A stretch of DNA of 18,690 nucleotides from RPQK01 sp041946865 (GTDB lineage: Bacteria; Acidobacteriota; UBA6911; RPQK01), in assembly GCA_041946865.1 (NCBI GenBank), contig JBHGBF010000088.1, positions 1 to 18,690 on the forward strand, read 5' to 3'. The notes beneath the pieces were generated by a model. That model searched no databases. It saw only the letters and a program-made list of their open reading frames with translations, and was not told where the DNA came from. The position numbers and the translations under genes were made by a program. Positions 8,610 through 15,645 of this stretch are shown here, piece by piece; positions within the stretch are counted from its first letter, which is position 1, and every line of letters starts with the position of its first letter.

Positions 8610-9839
8610 ATGCGTGAGAGAGTCATAACGTTTATTTTTGTAGCTATCGCGGCCATACTCGCCATTATGGCCGCCTGGGTCCAGCCTGAGAGCAGGACAC
8701 AAAACCTTTTTGACGATCAGGGCCAGGCCTTCTATCCGAAATTCGTCGATCCCTTGGCATGCAAGGCTTTGGAGGTCGTAGCCTACGATGAGGCAACCGC
8801 CACGGCGCGTCCCTTTAAGGTTGAATTTCGTAACCGCCGTTGGAGCCTCCCGTCTCATTTCAATTATCCAGCGGACGCCCAGGACCGGCTGGCCAAAACT
8901 GCCGCTGCCCTCATGGATCTCAGGAAGGATTCGGTTCGTTCCGAGTCGGTAGCGGATCACGCTTCCTTCGGCGTCATCGATCCGCTCGACCAGAAAGCCA
9001 CCAGCCTGACGGGCCGAGGCAAACGCGTGACGTTACGAGACGAAAAAGGCTCGGTCCTGGCCGATTTTGTGCTCGGCAAAGCGGTTGAAGGGAAAGCGGG
9101 GTATCGCTACATCCGCGTGCCCGGCCAGAAGCGGACCTATGCGGTCAAGACCGACGCTGACCCGTCCGCTAACTTCGAAGACTGGATCGAGACCGACCTG
9201 CTCAAGTTATCGGCGGGTGAGATCCGGAAGATCACGATCAACAACTACTCCATTAACGAGCAGTTGGGTCAGCTGGAGAACGTGGAGCGAACGGTTCTCA
9301 CCAAACAGGAGAACAAGTGGACGGCAAGCACCGGTCGTGCTCCCCGCAAAGCGGCGATTGACGCCTTGACCGGAGCGCTCGATACCTTGCGAATCGTCAA
9401 CGTTCAGCCCAAACCTCCCGCCTTGACCAAGGACCTTCGCGCCCAGGAGGGGCTTATGCTCTCCATGGAGAGCCTTCTGTCCCTGCGCCAGAAGGGGTTC
9501 TTCGTCACGCCGACTGGGCAGCTGCTCTCGAATGAAGGCGAGCTGATTGTCGAGACGGACAAAGGGCTCGTTTACACTCTGCGATTTGGCGAAATAGCTC
9601 CCGGCGCCCCCGGTGCGAGTACCGGCTCGGACGACAAGACCAGCGAACGGCGCTACCTGTTCATCACGGTCAGCTACAATGACGAAAAGGCGGCGGCCTA
9701 CAACGACGGCGACCCGTCCAAGGTGCGCGTCACCGGGAATCGGCTGGCGCGTGAGCTGACCAATCGTTTTGCCGACTGGTACTATGTGATTTCCGGCGCC
9801 GACTTCACCAAGCTTCGGCCACGCGCGAAAGACTTGTGA
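8610..9839 (+). CDS. DUF4340 domain-containing membrane-anchored protein
   Basis: The 409-residue protein has one N-terminal membrane helix (about residues 6-24, VITFIFVAIAAILAIMAAW) and an otherwise soluble, presumably periplasmic body. The body contains repeated segments typical of DUF4340 (KVEFRNRRWSLPSHFNYPAD early, KWTASTGRAPRKAAIDALTG in the middle, LTNRFADWYYVI near the end). DUF4340 genes very often follow GldA/GldFG-like genes, as here, which suggests a partner subunit of that complex. The biochemical role is unknown. The ATG at 8610 was chosen because the membrane anchor follows directly; its ribosome binding site is weak. TTG 8577 would add 11 residues. The gene lies 88 bp after the fusion gene, across the palindromic spacer, and is convergent with the YbhR-like gene. 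Confidence 0.85.
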   Translation: MRERVITFIFVAIAAILAIMAAWVQPESRTQNLFDDQGQAFYPKFVDPLACKALEVVAYDEATATARPFKVEFRNRRWSLPSHFNYPADAQDRLAKTAAALMDLRKDSVRSESVADHASFGVIDPLDQKATSLTGRGKRVTLRDEKGSVLADFVLGKAVEGKAGYRYIRVPGQKRTYAVKTDADPSANFEDWIETDLLKLSAGEIRKITINNYSINEQLGQLENVERTVLTKQENKWTASTGRAPRKAAIDALTGALDTLRIVNVQPKPPALTKDLRAQEGLMLSMESLLSLRQKGFFVTPTGQLLSNEGELIVETDKGLVYTLRFGEIAPGAPGASTGSDDKTSERRYLFITVSYNDEKAAAYNDGDPSKVRVTGNRLARELTNRFADWYYVISGADFTKLRPRAKDL

Positions 9840-9897
9840 TAGAAGACCTGGACGGGGTGGACCCCAGTGGATGGAATCTGAAGGCTCTCCACCTTTC

Positions 9898-9933
9898 GTC
9901 CACATGGTCCATGTCGTCCATGTCGTCCATCGG
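9898..9933. repeat. 9-bp tandem repeat (GTCCATGTC) between convergent genes
   Basis: Four consecutive 9-bp units are seen: GTCCACATG, GTCCATGTC, GTCCATGTC and GTCCATCGG. They lie in the 100-bp gap between the convergent DUF4340 and ybhR-like genes. No convincing intrinsic terminator was seen in this gap; GGGG-TGGA-CCCC at 9854-9865 is a short stem without a T-run. The array is of the same kind as the 7-bp array at the window start, but with a different sequence. Confidence 0.85.
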
Positions 9934-9939
9934 GCCCCT

Positions 9940-11100
9940 TCAATCCAGCCGCTTGTGAAAACGCAGGGCGCTGAAGGCGAGAATGGCCAGGCCGTAACCC
10001 AGCAGCGTCACCATCTGCGGCCACAGAACCGTCACTCCGCCGCCCTTCAGGAACACGTCGCGCACGATTTCCATCATGTACCGGACCGGGTTCAGGTAAG
10101 TCACGTACTGGACCGGCGCCGGCATATTCCGGATTGGGAAAGCGAACCCGCTCAGCATGAAGGCCGGCATGAAGAAGAAGAACGAAGCCATCATCGCCTG
10201 TTGCTGGGTCTCGGAAACTGTCGACAAGAACAGTCCGATCCCGAGGGTACTGAGCAGGAAGGCCAGGGAAGACACCAGAAGGACCAGTGGGCTCCCGCGG
10301 AAGGGGATTCCGAAAATCAGCAAAGCGCCGAGGGTCACGATGATCACCTCGAGAATCCCGATCAGCCCAAACGGCAGCAGCTTTCCGACCATAAGTTCCG
10401 CCGGGCGGATCGGCGTCACCATCAGCTGCTCCATTGTGCCGATCTCCTTTTCGCGGACGATGCTCATTGCGGTGAGCATGATCGTGACGAGAGCGACGAT
10501 GTTGACGACCACGCCGGGCACGAAATAATACCTGCTGTAGAGACTGGGATTGAACCAGACCCGGCTCCGAACGTCCAGGCCCGGGGCGGCCAGCCGGACA
10601 GGGTTCGGATTAATGGGGGCATTGGCCGCCAGTCGCTCCCGCAGTCGCTCCTGCATGACTTGCCTGCCGTAAGCGCCGGCAACCTGGCCCGCATAGCTTG
10701 AAACGATAGCCGCGGTATTCGAATTGCTCCCGTCCACCAGAATCTGGACGCTGGTAGTCTCACCGCGCGACAGCTCGCGGCCAAACCCGGGAAGGACTCG
10801 GATGATCGCGCGAACAGAGCCGTTGTCGAGCAGCTGCTGAACTTCCGGGTCCGACGCTGGAACGGCGCTGATTTTGAAGTAGGGCGACCCTTCGAAGGCT
10901 GACTGCAAGTCGCGGCTGGCTGGTGTCCGATCCAGGTCCATCCACCCGATCAGACTTTCGCCCACATCCAGGTTCACAGCGAAACCGAACACGATCAGCT
11001 GGATAAAAGGCGGTAGAAAGAGCAGCACCCGCATGCGCGGCTCGCGCAACGCCTGGCGAAGCTCCTTGATGACGATCTCGTGAATTCTCCCCCATCTCAT
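9940..11100 (-). CDS. ybhR: ABC-2 type exporter permease, YbhR-like
   Basis: This 386-residue inner-membrane subunit is predicted to pair with the YbhS-like protein to form the export channel. One N-terminal membrane helix (about 24-44, VLLFLPPFIQLIVFGFAVNL) is followed by an extracytoplasmic domain of about 130 residues. A cluster of five or more helices follows, with the family motif VREKEIGTMEQLMVTPIRPAELMVGK given here in parts: EKEIGTMEQL and TPIRPAELMVGK. The start context ALREPRMRVLL matches the YbhR rather than the YbhS pattern. The gene starts 2 bp after the ybhS-like stop, so the two are coupled, and it is the last gene of the cluster. The substrate is unknown; the E. coli homologue is linked to drug and cation efflux. 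Confidence 0.9.
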   Translation of the reverse strand: MRWGRIHEIVIKELRQALREPRMRVLLFLPPFIQLIVFGFAVNLDVGESLIGWMDLDRTPASRDLQSAFEGSPYFKISAVPASDPEVQQLLDNGSVRAIIRVLPGFGRELSRGETTSVQILVDGSNSNTAAIVSSYAGQVAGAYGRQVMQERLRERLAANAPINPNPVRLAAPGLDVRSRVWFNPSLYSRYYFVPGVVVNIVALVTIMLTAMSIVREKEIGTMEQLMVTPIRPAELMVGKLLPFGLIGILEVIIVTLGALLIFGIPFRGSPLVLLVSSLAFLLSTLGIGLFLSTVSETQQQAMMASFFFFMPAFMLSGFAFPIRNMPAPVQYVTYLNPVRYMMEIVRDVFLKGGGVTVLWPQMVTLLGYGLAILAFSALRFHKRLD

Positions 11101-11102
11101 CG

Positions 11103-12236
11103 TCAGGCCACCTTTCTCGCCAGGATTCGCGTGGTCACCAGAAAGACCAGGCCGGCGTACACGATCAGAAAAATCAGCTCGACGAACAGAATCTCGATCC
11201 CGATGCCCTTCAGGAAAATCCCCTTCAAAAGCGTGACCAGGTACCGGGCCGGCACGATGTGCGTAATCAAACGGATGATGGCCGGCATGTTCTCGATGTC
11301 ATAGACAAATCCCGAGAGCAGAAACGCCGGCAGGAAGGAGGTTATCATGCCGAGCTGGTAAGCCTTGAGCTGCGAGCGGGTCGCTGCGGAGATGAGGATT
11401 CCCCAACAGAGAACTCCAAAGAGGAAAATCGTCACCGTCACTATCAGGAAAAGCGCGTTTCCACGAAAAGGGACCCCAAAGATAAATATCCCTACGGCCA
11501 CCGCAACCACGGTGTCGATAAACCCGATGATAAAAAACGCGGCCATCTTACCCAGGACCAGTTCGGTGGGACGGAGCGGGGTCGAAAGCAGCTGCTCCAT
11601 GGTTCCCATCTCCCACTCCCGGGCAATCGTCAGTGAAGTCAGGAGTGCGGCAATGATCATCAGGATGACGCCGATCAGGCCTGGAACAATGTAATTCTTG
11701 GACTTCAGCTCGCTGTTGTACCAGATCCTCATTTGTGGATCGACGGGCGCTTCCAGCTCGTCCCCGGCCTGTCTGTCGAACCAGCGGGCCTGAAGCGTCA
11801 GGGAATGCGATTGAAGCAGGGCATCGGCGTAGCCGAGAGCTATTGAGGCCGTATTCGAGTCGCTGCCGTCCAGAAGAAGCTGAACCTGCCCTCGGTTGCC
11901 GGTATCCAAGTCCGTCGAAAAATCAGACGGGATGACCACTCCCAACAGGCAGCGGCTGCGATTGATCTGATCCTCGATCTCCGCATAAGACCGCGCCAGA
12001 CCCAACACGTCGAAGTAGCGTGAGGCCCGAAACAGCTCGATCACTTCCCGGCTTTCCGGGCTGTTGTCGTGGTCGTAAATCAAGGTCGGGATGCGATCGA
12101 CATCCAGCGTCAGCGCGTATCCGAACAGCAGCAGCATGAGAAGCGGCGTGGCCAGAGCCATCGCCAGGCTGAGAGGATCGCGGTAAATATGCAATATCTC
12201 CTTCCGCGCCACCGCCTTCGTCCGTCTCCAGCTCAT
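11103..12236 (-). CDS. ybhS: ABC-2 type exporter permease, YbhS-like
   Basis: This 377-residue inner-membrane subunit begins SWRRTKAVARKEILHIYRDP, the layout typical of YbhS. The first membrane helix is at about 25-45. The extracytoplasmic domain contains the conserved LLLDGSDSNTASIALGY segment. The C-terminal half has about five helices and the motif AREWEMGTMEQLLSTPLRPT. Its ATG overlaps the stop of the second ATPase gene as ATGA, with GAGGAA about 8 bases upstream, so its translation is probably coupled. It should form a heterodimer with the YbhR-like protein and bind the two ATPases. The order ATPase, YbhS, YbhR is as in E. coli. Confidence 0.91.
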   Translation of the reverse strand: MSWRRTKAVARKEILHIYRDPLSLAMALATPLLMLLLFGYALTLDVDRIPTLIYDHDNSPESREVIELFRASRYFDVLGLARSYAEIEDQINRSRCLLGVVIPSDFSTDLDTGNRGQVQLLLDGSDSNTASIALGYADALLQSHSLTLQARWFDRQAGDELEAPVDPQMRIWYNSELKSKNYIVPGLIGVILMIIAALLTSLTIAREWEMGTMEQLLSTPLRPTELVLGKMAAFFIIGFIDTVVAVAVGIFIFGVPFRGNALFLIVTVTIFLFGVLCWGILISAATRSQLKAYQLGMITSFLPAFLLSGFVYDIENMPAIIRLITHIVPARYLVTLLKGIFLKGIGIEILFVELIFLIVYAGLVFLVTTRILARKVA

Positions 12237-12973
12237 GACGCTTTCCTCTCTTCCTCCTCGATGCGCGAGACGAACACATCCTCCATGCTCGCTGCGGCGC
12301 CTCTCAGCTGCCCGGGAGTCCCTTCCGCGATGATCCGTCCCCGGTACATGAGCGCCAGCCGGTGGCAGTATTCCGCTTCGTCCATGTAGTGAGTCGTCAC
12401 AAAGACCGTCTGGCCCCGTTCAGAAAGGTCATAGATCAAGTCCCAGAACGTGCGCCGGGCGATCGGGTCCACTCCCGAAGTCGGCTCATCGAGAAACAGG
12501 ATGGGAGGCTCGTGAACGATGGCACAGCCGAGCGCGAGTCGCTGTTTCCAGCCGCCGGGCAGAAGATGAGTCATCGTCTGCTCGCGTTCTTCAAGCCCCG
12601 CCATGCGGAGTATTTCCCGCTTCCTCTCTTCCCGCAGCCCGCTCGGAACGCCGTATATGCCGCTGAAAAAGCCGATGTTTTCCCCGACCCTCAGGTCGTC
12701 GTAAAGAGAAAAGCGCTGCGACATGTATCCGATTGTCTGCCTGACCTCCTCAGCCTGCGTGTAAACGTCAAAGCCGCCGACCATCGCTCGGCCTGACGTC
12801 GGACGCAAAAGCCCGCACAGGATCCGGATGGTCGTCGACTTGCCCGCGCCGTTCGGGCCTAGAAAGCCGAAAATCTCGCCGCGGCGCACGCTCAGACTGA
12901 CGTTATCGACAGCGACGAAGCTGCCGAATTTCTTGACGAGATTCTCGATCTCGACCGCATAGCCGTTTGGCAT
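12233..12973 (-). CDS. ybhF: Exporter ATPase, equivalent to the C-terminal half of YbhF
   Basis: This 246-residue nucleotide-binding subunit has Walker A GPNGAGKST (39-47) and the Q-loop region GYMSQRFSLYDDL. The signature is LPGGWKQR (138-145), where proline replaces serine in LSGG. Walker B is ILFLDEP (158-164) and His195 is the switch histidine in VTTHYMDEAEYC. The LP-x-G-x-KQRLAL signature and the PTSGVDP segment are characteristic of the second ATPase half of E. coli YbhF, a two-domain protein of about 580 residues. Here the halves are separate genes with a 55-bp gap. All catalytic residues are present, so this is likely the hydrolytically competent partner. The ATG has only weak AG-rich sequence upstream. 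Confidence 0.92.
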   Translation of the reverse strand: MPNGYAVEIENLVKKFGSFVAVDNVSLSVRRGEIFGFLGPNGAGKSTTIRILCGLLRPTSGRAMVGGFDVYTQAEEVRQTIGYMSQRFSLYDDLRVGENIGFFSGIYGVPSGLREERKREILRMAGLEEREQTMTHLLPGGWKQRLALGCAIVHEPPILFLDEPTSGVDPIARRTFWDLIYDLSERGQTVFVTTHYMDEAEYCHRLALMYRGRIIAEGTPGQLRGAAASMEDVFVSRIEEEERKAS

Positions 12974-13028
12974 AAGTCACTGCCTGCTCCAGCCTTGTGA
13001 CGGCAGTCGCGTTACAGAGCCCCCGCAT

Positions 13029-13964
13029 TCATTGTTTCTGCCGTCTTTTCGTTTCCTTCTCGATGAGCGCAATGAACACGTCCTCCAAAGAGGGCGCGAT
13101 CGCCTCGATCTGACGGACCTGCAACCCAGCCTGCGTCAGCACCTGTTCAAGGACATTTCGGGGTGCCTGGTTGCCGGCAAAAACGTGAAGCGAATCTCCC
13201 GCCGGTGTTGCGGACAGAACCCCGCCGATCGGCTGGAGCGCTTCGCGCGCCTGCCGGTTGTCCGACGTGCGGACCTCGTAACAGATCTCGTCCAGGCTGC
13301 GTTTCAGGGTTTCCGGTTTTCCTGCCTGGATGATCTTCCCGCGGTGCATGAGCGCCACCCGGTCGCAGCGCTCGGCCTCATCCAGGTAAGCCGTCGTAAC
13401 CACCACCGTAAGGCCGTCCCGGACCAGTTCGTAGAGGATCGTCCAGAAATCGCGACGCGAAACCGGGTCGACACCATTGGTCGGCTCGTCCAGAAACAGA
13501 ATCTCCGGCCGGTGGAGCAGGGTGCACATGAGTCCCAGCTTTTGCTTCATTCCACCCGAAAGCTGACCGGCCAACCGGGTTCCGAAGGGTTCCATCCGAG
13601 TCATGTGAAGCAGGCGTTTGCCAAGCGCCTCACGGTCTCCTGCCGAGATACCGAACAGGTCCGCGTAAAAGTCCATGTTCTCCCGTACCGTCAGGCCCGT
13701 GTACAGGCCGAAACGCTGCGCCATGTAACCAATTCGATCCTTGACCTGGTTGGTCTGGCTGACTACGTCGTATCCGGCCACTGTGGCGTGCCCGGCTGTC
13801 GGGTTAATGAGGCCGGAGAGCATTCGCAGGGTGGTCGTTTTCCCGGACCCGTCCGGGCCCACTATCCCGAAAATCTCGCCCTTTGCCACGCGAAGGTCGA
13901 TGCCGTCAACAGCGACGAGGTCGCCAAACCGCCGTGTCAGGCCCTCTGTGTGCACCATCTCCAT
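13029..13964 (-). CDS. ybhF: Exporter ATPase, equivalent to the N-terminal half of YbhF, lacking the H-loop histidine
   Basis: This 311-residue ATPase has Walker A GPDGSGKTT (36-44), signature LSGGMKQK (135-142) and Walker B ILFLDEP (155-161, catalytic Glu160). At the H-loop the sequence is VVVTTAYLDEAERC, with Ala192 (codon GCT) where most ABC ATPases have histidine. About 85 residues after the ATPase core form a regulatory-type extension (CYEVRTSDNRQAREAL and SLEDVFIALIEKE). The protein corresponds to the first half of YbhF and should heterodimerise with the next gene's product. A second ATG at 13958 is possible; neither has a strong ribosome binding site. The 12-bp palindrome 20 bp upstream suggests its own regulated promoter. 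Confidence 0.92.
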   Translation of the reverse strand: MEMVHTEGLTRRFGDLVAVDGIDLRVAKGEIFGIVGPDGSGKTTTLRMLSGLINPTAGHATVAGYDVVSQTNQVKDRIGYMAQRFGLYTGLTVRENMDFYADLFGISAGDREALGKRLLHMTRMEPFGTRLAGQLSGGMKQKLGLMCTLLHRPEILFLDEPTNGVDPVSRRDFWTILYELVRDGLTVVVTTAYLDEAERCDRVALMHRGKIIQAGKPETLKRSLDEICYEVRTSDNRQAREALQPIGGVLSATPAGDSLHVFAGNQAPRNVLEQVLTQAGLQVRQIEAIAPSLEDVFIALIEKETKRRQKQ

Positions 13965-13984
13965 AACTGTCCCGAGCGAACCAA

Positions 13985-13996
13985 CTGACTAGTCAG
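13985..13996. promoter_or_regulatory. 12-bp perfect palindrome, candidate operator of the ATPase-permease unit
   Basis: CTGACTAGTCAG is perfectly self-complementary and lies 20 bp upstream of the first ATPase start codon. Its size and place fit a dimeric regulator, and TetR-family operators often look like this. The cluster's own TetR regulator is the obvious candidate. However, the tetR promoter carries a different motif, so a second regulator is equally possible. No clear -35/-10 pair was read around it. A short hairpin (CCGGC-AAAA-GCCGG, 14003-14016) lies next to it, further from the gene. Confidence 0.5.
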
Positions 13997-14047
13997 AGAC
14001 CTCCGGCAAAAGCCGGTGCAATCCCCCACAAAGCCGCACCAGGCGGG

Positions 14048-14228
14048 ACAGAGCCGCAAGCGCAGCGTTTTTTGCGGAGCGCGTCGGGTGCGAACCGGAA
14101 CCGACCAACGAAAGTGGAAGCACCGTGCACCCTTCCCGAAGGGGCACAAAGCCGCCGCGATCCGCGCGCAAGTGGAAGCGCCGTGCACCCGACGCGCTCC
14201 GCACAAAACGCTGCGCTTGCGGCTCTGT
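14048..14228. repeat. 181-bp element with 43-bp near-perfect inverted arms
   Basis: Arm 14049-14091 is the reverse complement of 14185-14227 with one mismatch in 43; one more A-T pair outside gives 14048-14228. The 93-bp centre contains a hairpin (CCCTT/AAGGG around 14130-14143, extended by GTGC/GCAC). It also holds two 21-bp direct copies, 14112-14132 and 14170-14190, which differ at one base; the second copy runs into the right arm. The motif CGCTGCGCTTG in the right arm occurs again just outside it, near 14237. No open reading frame of note lies inside. It resembles a non-autonomous palindromic mobile element or a strongly structured RNA. It sits between the ybhG-like stop and the first ATPase start. 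The rest of the 400-bp gap (13965-14364) shows only the palindrome and small hairpin described separately. Confidence 0.9.
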
Positions 14229-14364
14229 TTTGAACGCGCTGCGCTTGAAAATCATTTCGAAGGCCCTTTCGGCCAGGATCGGTTAGACTCTGTTGTATCT
14301 CGCAGCACCGTTCGGGATGCGGCGCGCTTCGGCCGGTCGTTTATCCTGAACACTGTGATTCCTC

Positions 14365-15546
14365 TTACTCCAGCACAATCTCCGCATCCGCCGGCATGTT
14401 CGACTTCAGCTCGTGATTCGGGTTTTCCAGGTCCACTTTGATCCGATACACGAGCTTCACCCGCTCCTCCGGGGTCTGGATCTGCTTGGGTGTGAATTCC
14501 GCTTCAGAGGATATGAAGCTGATCTTCCCCCGGTAAACCTTGCCTGGGAATGAATCAGTCGTGACCCGGACAGGCATGCCCAGCTTAATGCGCCCCAGGT
14601 CCTTCTCTCCGACGTATCCCCTCAGCCAGGGATGATCGATGTCGCCGAGCGTGAGGATAGTGCTTCCCGCTGCCACGACTTCCCCCAGCTCCGCCGACTT
14701 GACCAGCACGACCCCGTCGCTCGGCGCCGTGGCGATCGAATCGTTCAGCTGGGCGTTGATGACGCCAAGCTCGGCTTCCACCTGCTGAATCTCTGCCAGG
14801 CGCGCCTCTCGTTCCTGCCTGGTCCTTTTCACTTCGAGCCGCGCGGCTTCCGCCAGCCGGAGTCCGGCCTGAGCTCTGCTCAGCTGCGCTCGCGCCGCCT
14901 CAATTGTCTCGACCCGCGGGCCTTCCTTGACGAGTGATAGCCTTTCCTCGGCCTGTCTGAGCCCGGCGGCAGCGGCCTCGTAGCGACTCCGGGCCTGATC
15001 GTGCGCGGACGCGGAGATGTCCTCGTTCTCAAAGAGCGTCTGGGCGCGCTGCCAATCCCTTTCGGCGATCTGATCCTCGGTTCTGGCGCGGTCGACGCCG
15101 GCCTGTGCCTGCTCGATGTCCTGCTTGCGGCTGCCGGCGAGCAGCTCGTTCAGAACTGCCTGGGCACTGCGGACCTCGGCGCGGCGCTGCTCGATCTGTC
15201 CCTCGACTGTCTGGGACTGAAGGTCGATCGCGGTGTTCACCTGATCAAGGCGGGCTTGTGAGAAAACCCGCGCCGCTACCACGCGCTGCTTCTGGCTTTC
15301 CAACTGCGCTGTGTCCAGCCTGGCGATGATCGTACCAGCCTTGACTGGGTCTCCTTCCTTCAAAGACAGCTCTACAATCTTTCCCGGGATCCGAAAAGCG
15401 ATTTTGACCTCTGTCATCTCGATATTGCCGGAAAAGGCGATGCGGTGGGCTGGCTCGGAAGAGAACCAGCCGCGCGAGTACATGGCGATCGAAACGAGAA
15501 CGGCCGCAATCAGAACCAACGGGATCAAAAGACGCTTAGCCTTCAT
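14365..15546 (-). CDS. ybhG: Membrane fusion (periplasmic adaptor) protein, YbhG/HlyD family
   Basis: This 393-residue adaptor is predicted to link the inner-membrane ABC exporter to the TolC-type channel. Residues 5-26 form a membrane anchor or uncleaved signal. The first lipoyl half-motif is at 48-78 (FRIPGKIVELSLKEGD). A long alanine/glutamine/glutamate-rich coiled-coil hairpin spans about 80-270. The second half-motif is at 273-305 (APSDGVVLVKSAELGEVV). Residues 344-370 (FISSEAEFTPKQIQTPEE, then VKLVYRIKV) are the hallmark of YbhG-type adaptors. It is about 60 residues longer than E. coli YbhG, with the excess in the coiled coil. The ATG has GGAG 8 bases upstream. It follows the tolC-like gene by 99 bp and precedes the ATPase genes across a 400-bp structured gap. 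Confidence 0.92.
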   Translation of the reverse strand: MKAKRLLIPLVLIAAVLVSIAMYSRGWFSSEPAHRIAFSGNIEMTEVKIAFRIPGKIVELSLKEGDPVKAGTIIARLDTAQLESQKQRVVAARVFSQARLDQVNTAIDLQSQTVEGQIEQRRAEVRSAQAVLNELLAGSRKQDIEQAQAGVDRARTEDQIAERDWQRAQTLFENEDISASAHDQARSRYEAAAAGLRQAEERLSLVKEGPRVETIEAARAQLSRAQAGLRLAEAARLEVKRTRQEREARLAEIQQVEAELGVINAQLNDSIATAPSDGVVLVKSAELGEVVAAGSTILTLGDIDHPWLRGYVGEKDLGRIKLGMPVRVTTDSFPGKVYRGKISFISSEAEFTPKQIQTPEERVKLVYRIKVDLENPNHELKSNMPADAEIVLE

Positions 15547-15576
15547 TTGTGAGTCTCCAAACAGTCGGCCGCTTAC

Positions 15577-15624
15577 CGAGCCCCCGAGCGCCTCTCTTTG
15601 CCCTGCCTAAAAACGCTCGGCTCG
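15577..15624. promoter_or_regulatory. Imperfect hairpin between the tolC-like and ybhG-like genes
   Basis: CGAGC (15577-15581) and CGAGCG (15585-15590) pair with CGCTCG (15614-15619) and GCTCG (15620-15624), giving an 11-bp stem with a CCC bulge and a loop of about 23 bases. It lies inside the 97-bp gap between the two genes. In the transcribed (minus) direction the T-stretch falls in the loop and not after the stem, so it is not a standard terminator. It could tune downstream expression or mRNA stability. Confidence 0.45.
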
Positions 15625-15645
15625 TGGCTTTGTAAGACAATCGTC

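Noticed and set aside
7802..8665. 287-codon minus-strand frame opposite the GldFG 3' end
   Set aside because: It overlaps the coiled coil of a well-supported gene and has no ribosome binding site or motif.
5112..9839. Gliding motility locus
   Set aside because: Only GldA/F/G-like parts are present; no other gliding genes are seen, and this family is common in non-gliding bacteria.
9854..9865. GGGG-TGGA-CCCC stem as a terminator of the DUF4340 gene
   Set aside because: The stem is only 4 bp and no T-run follows.
9871..10701. 276-codon plus-strand frame rich in His, Gln, Asp and Glu
   Set aside because: It is the antisense shadow of the YbhR-like permease; the composition is typical of antisense to membrane helices.
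13032..13988. 318-codon plus-strand frame opposite the first ATPase gene
   Set aside because: The minus strand encodes a full ABC ATPase with all motifs; the plus frame has no recognisable features.
14003..14016. CCGGC-AAAA-GCCGG hairpin as a terminator
   Set aside because: The 5-bp stem has no T-run after it in either direction.
14016..14441. 141-codon plus-strand frame through the inverted-repeat element
   Set aside because: It is created by the repeat sequence, crosses into the 3' end of the opposite-strand adaptor gene and shows no protein-like features.
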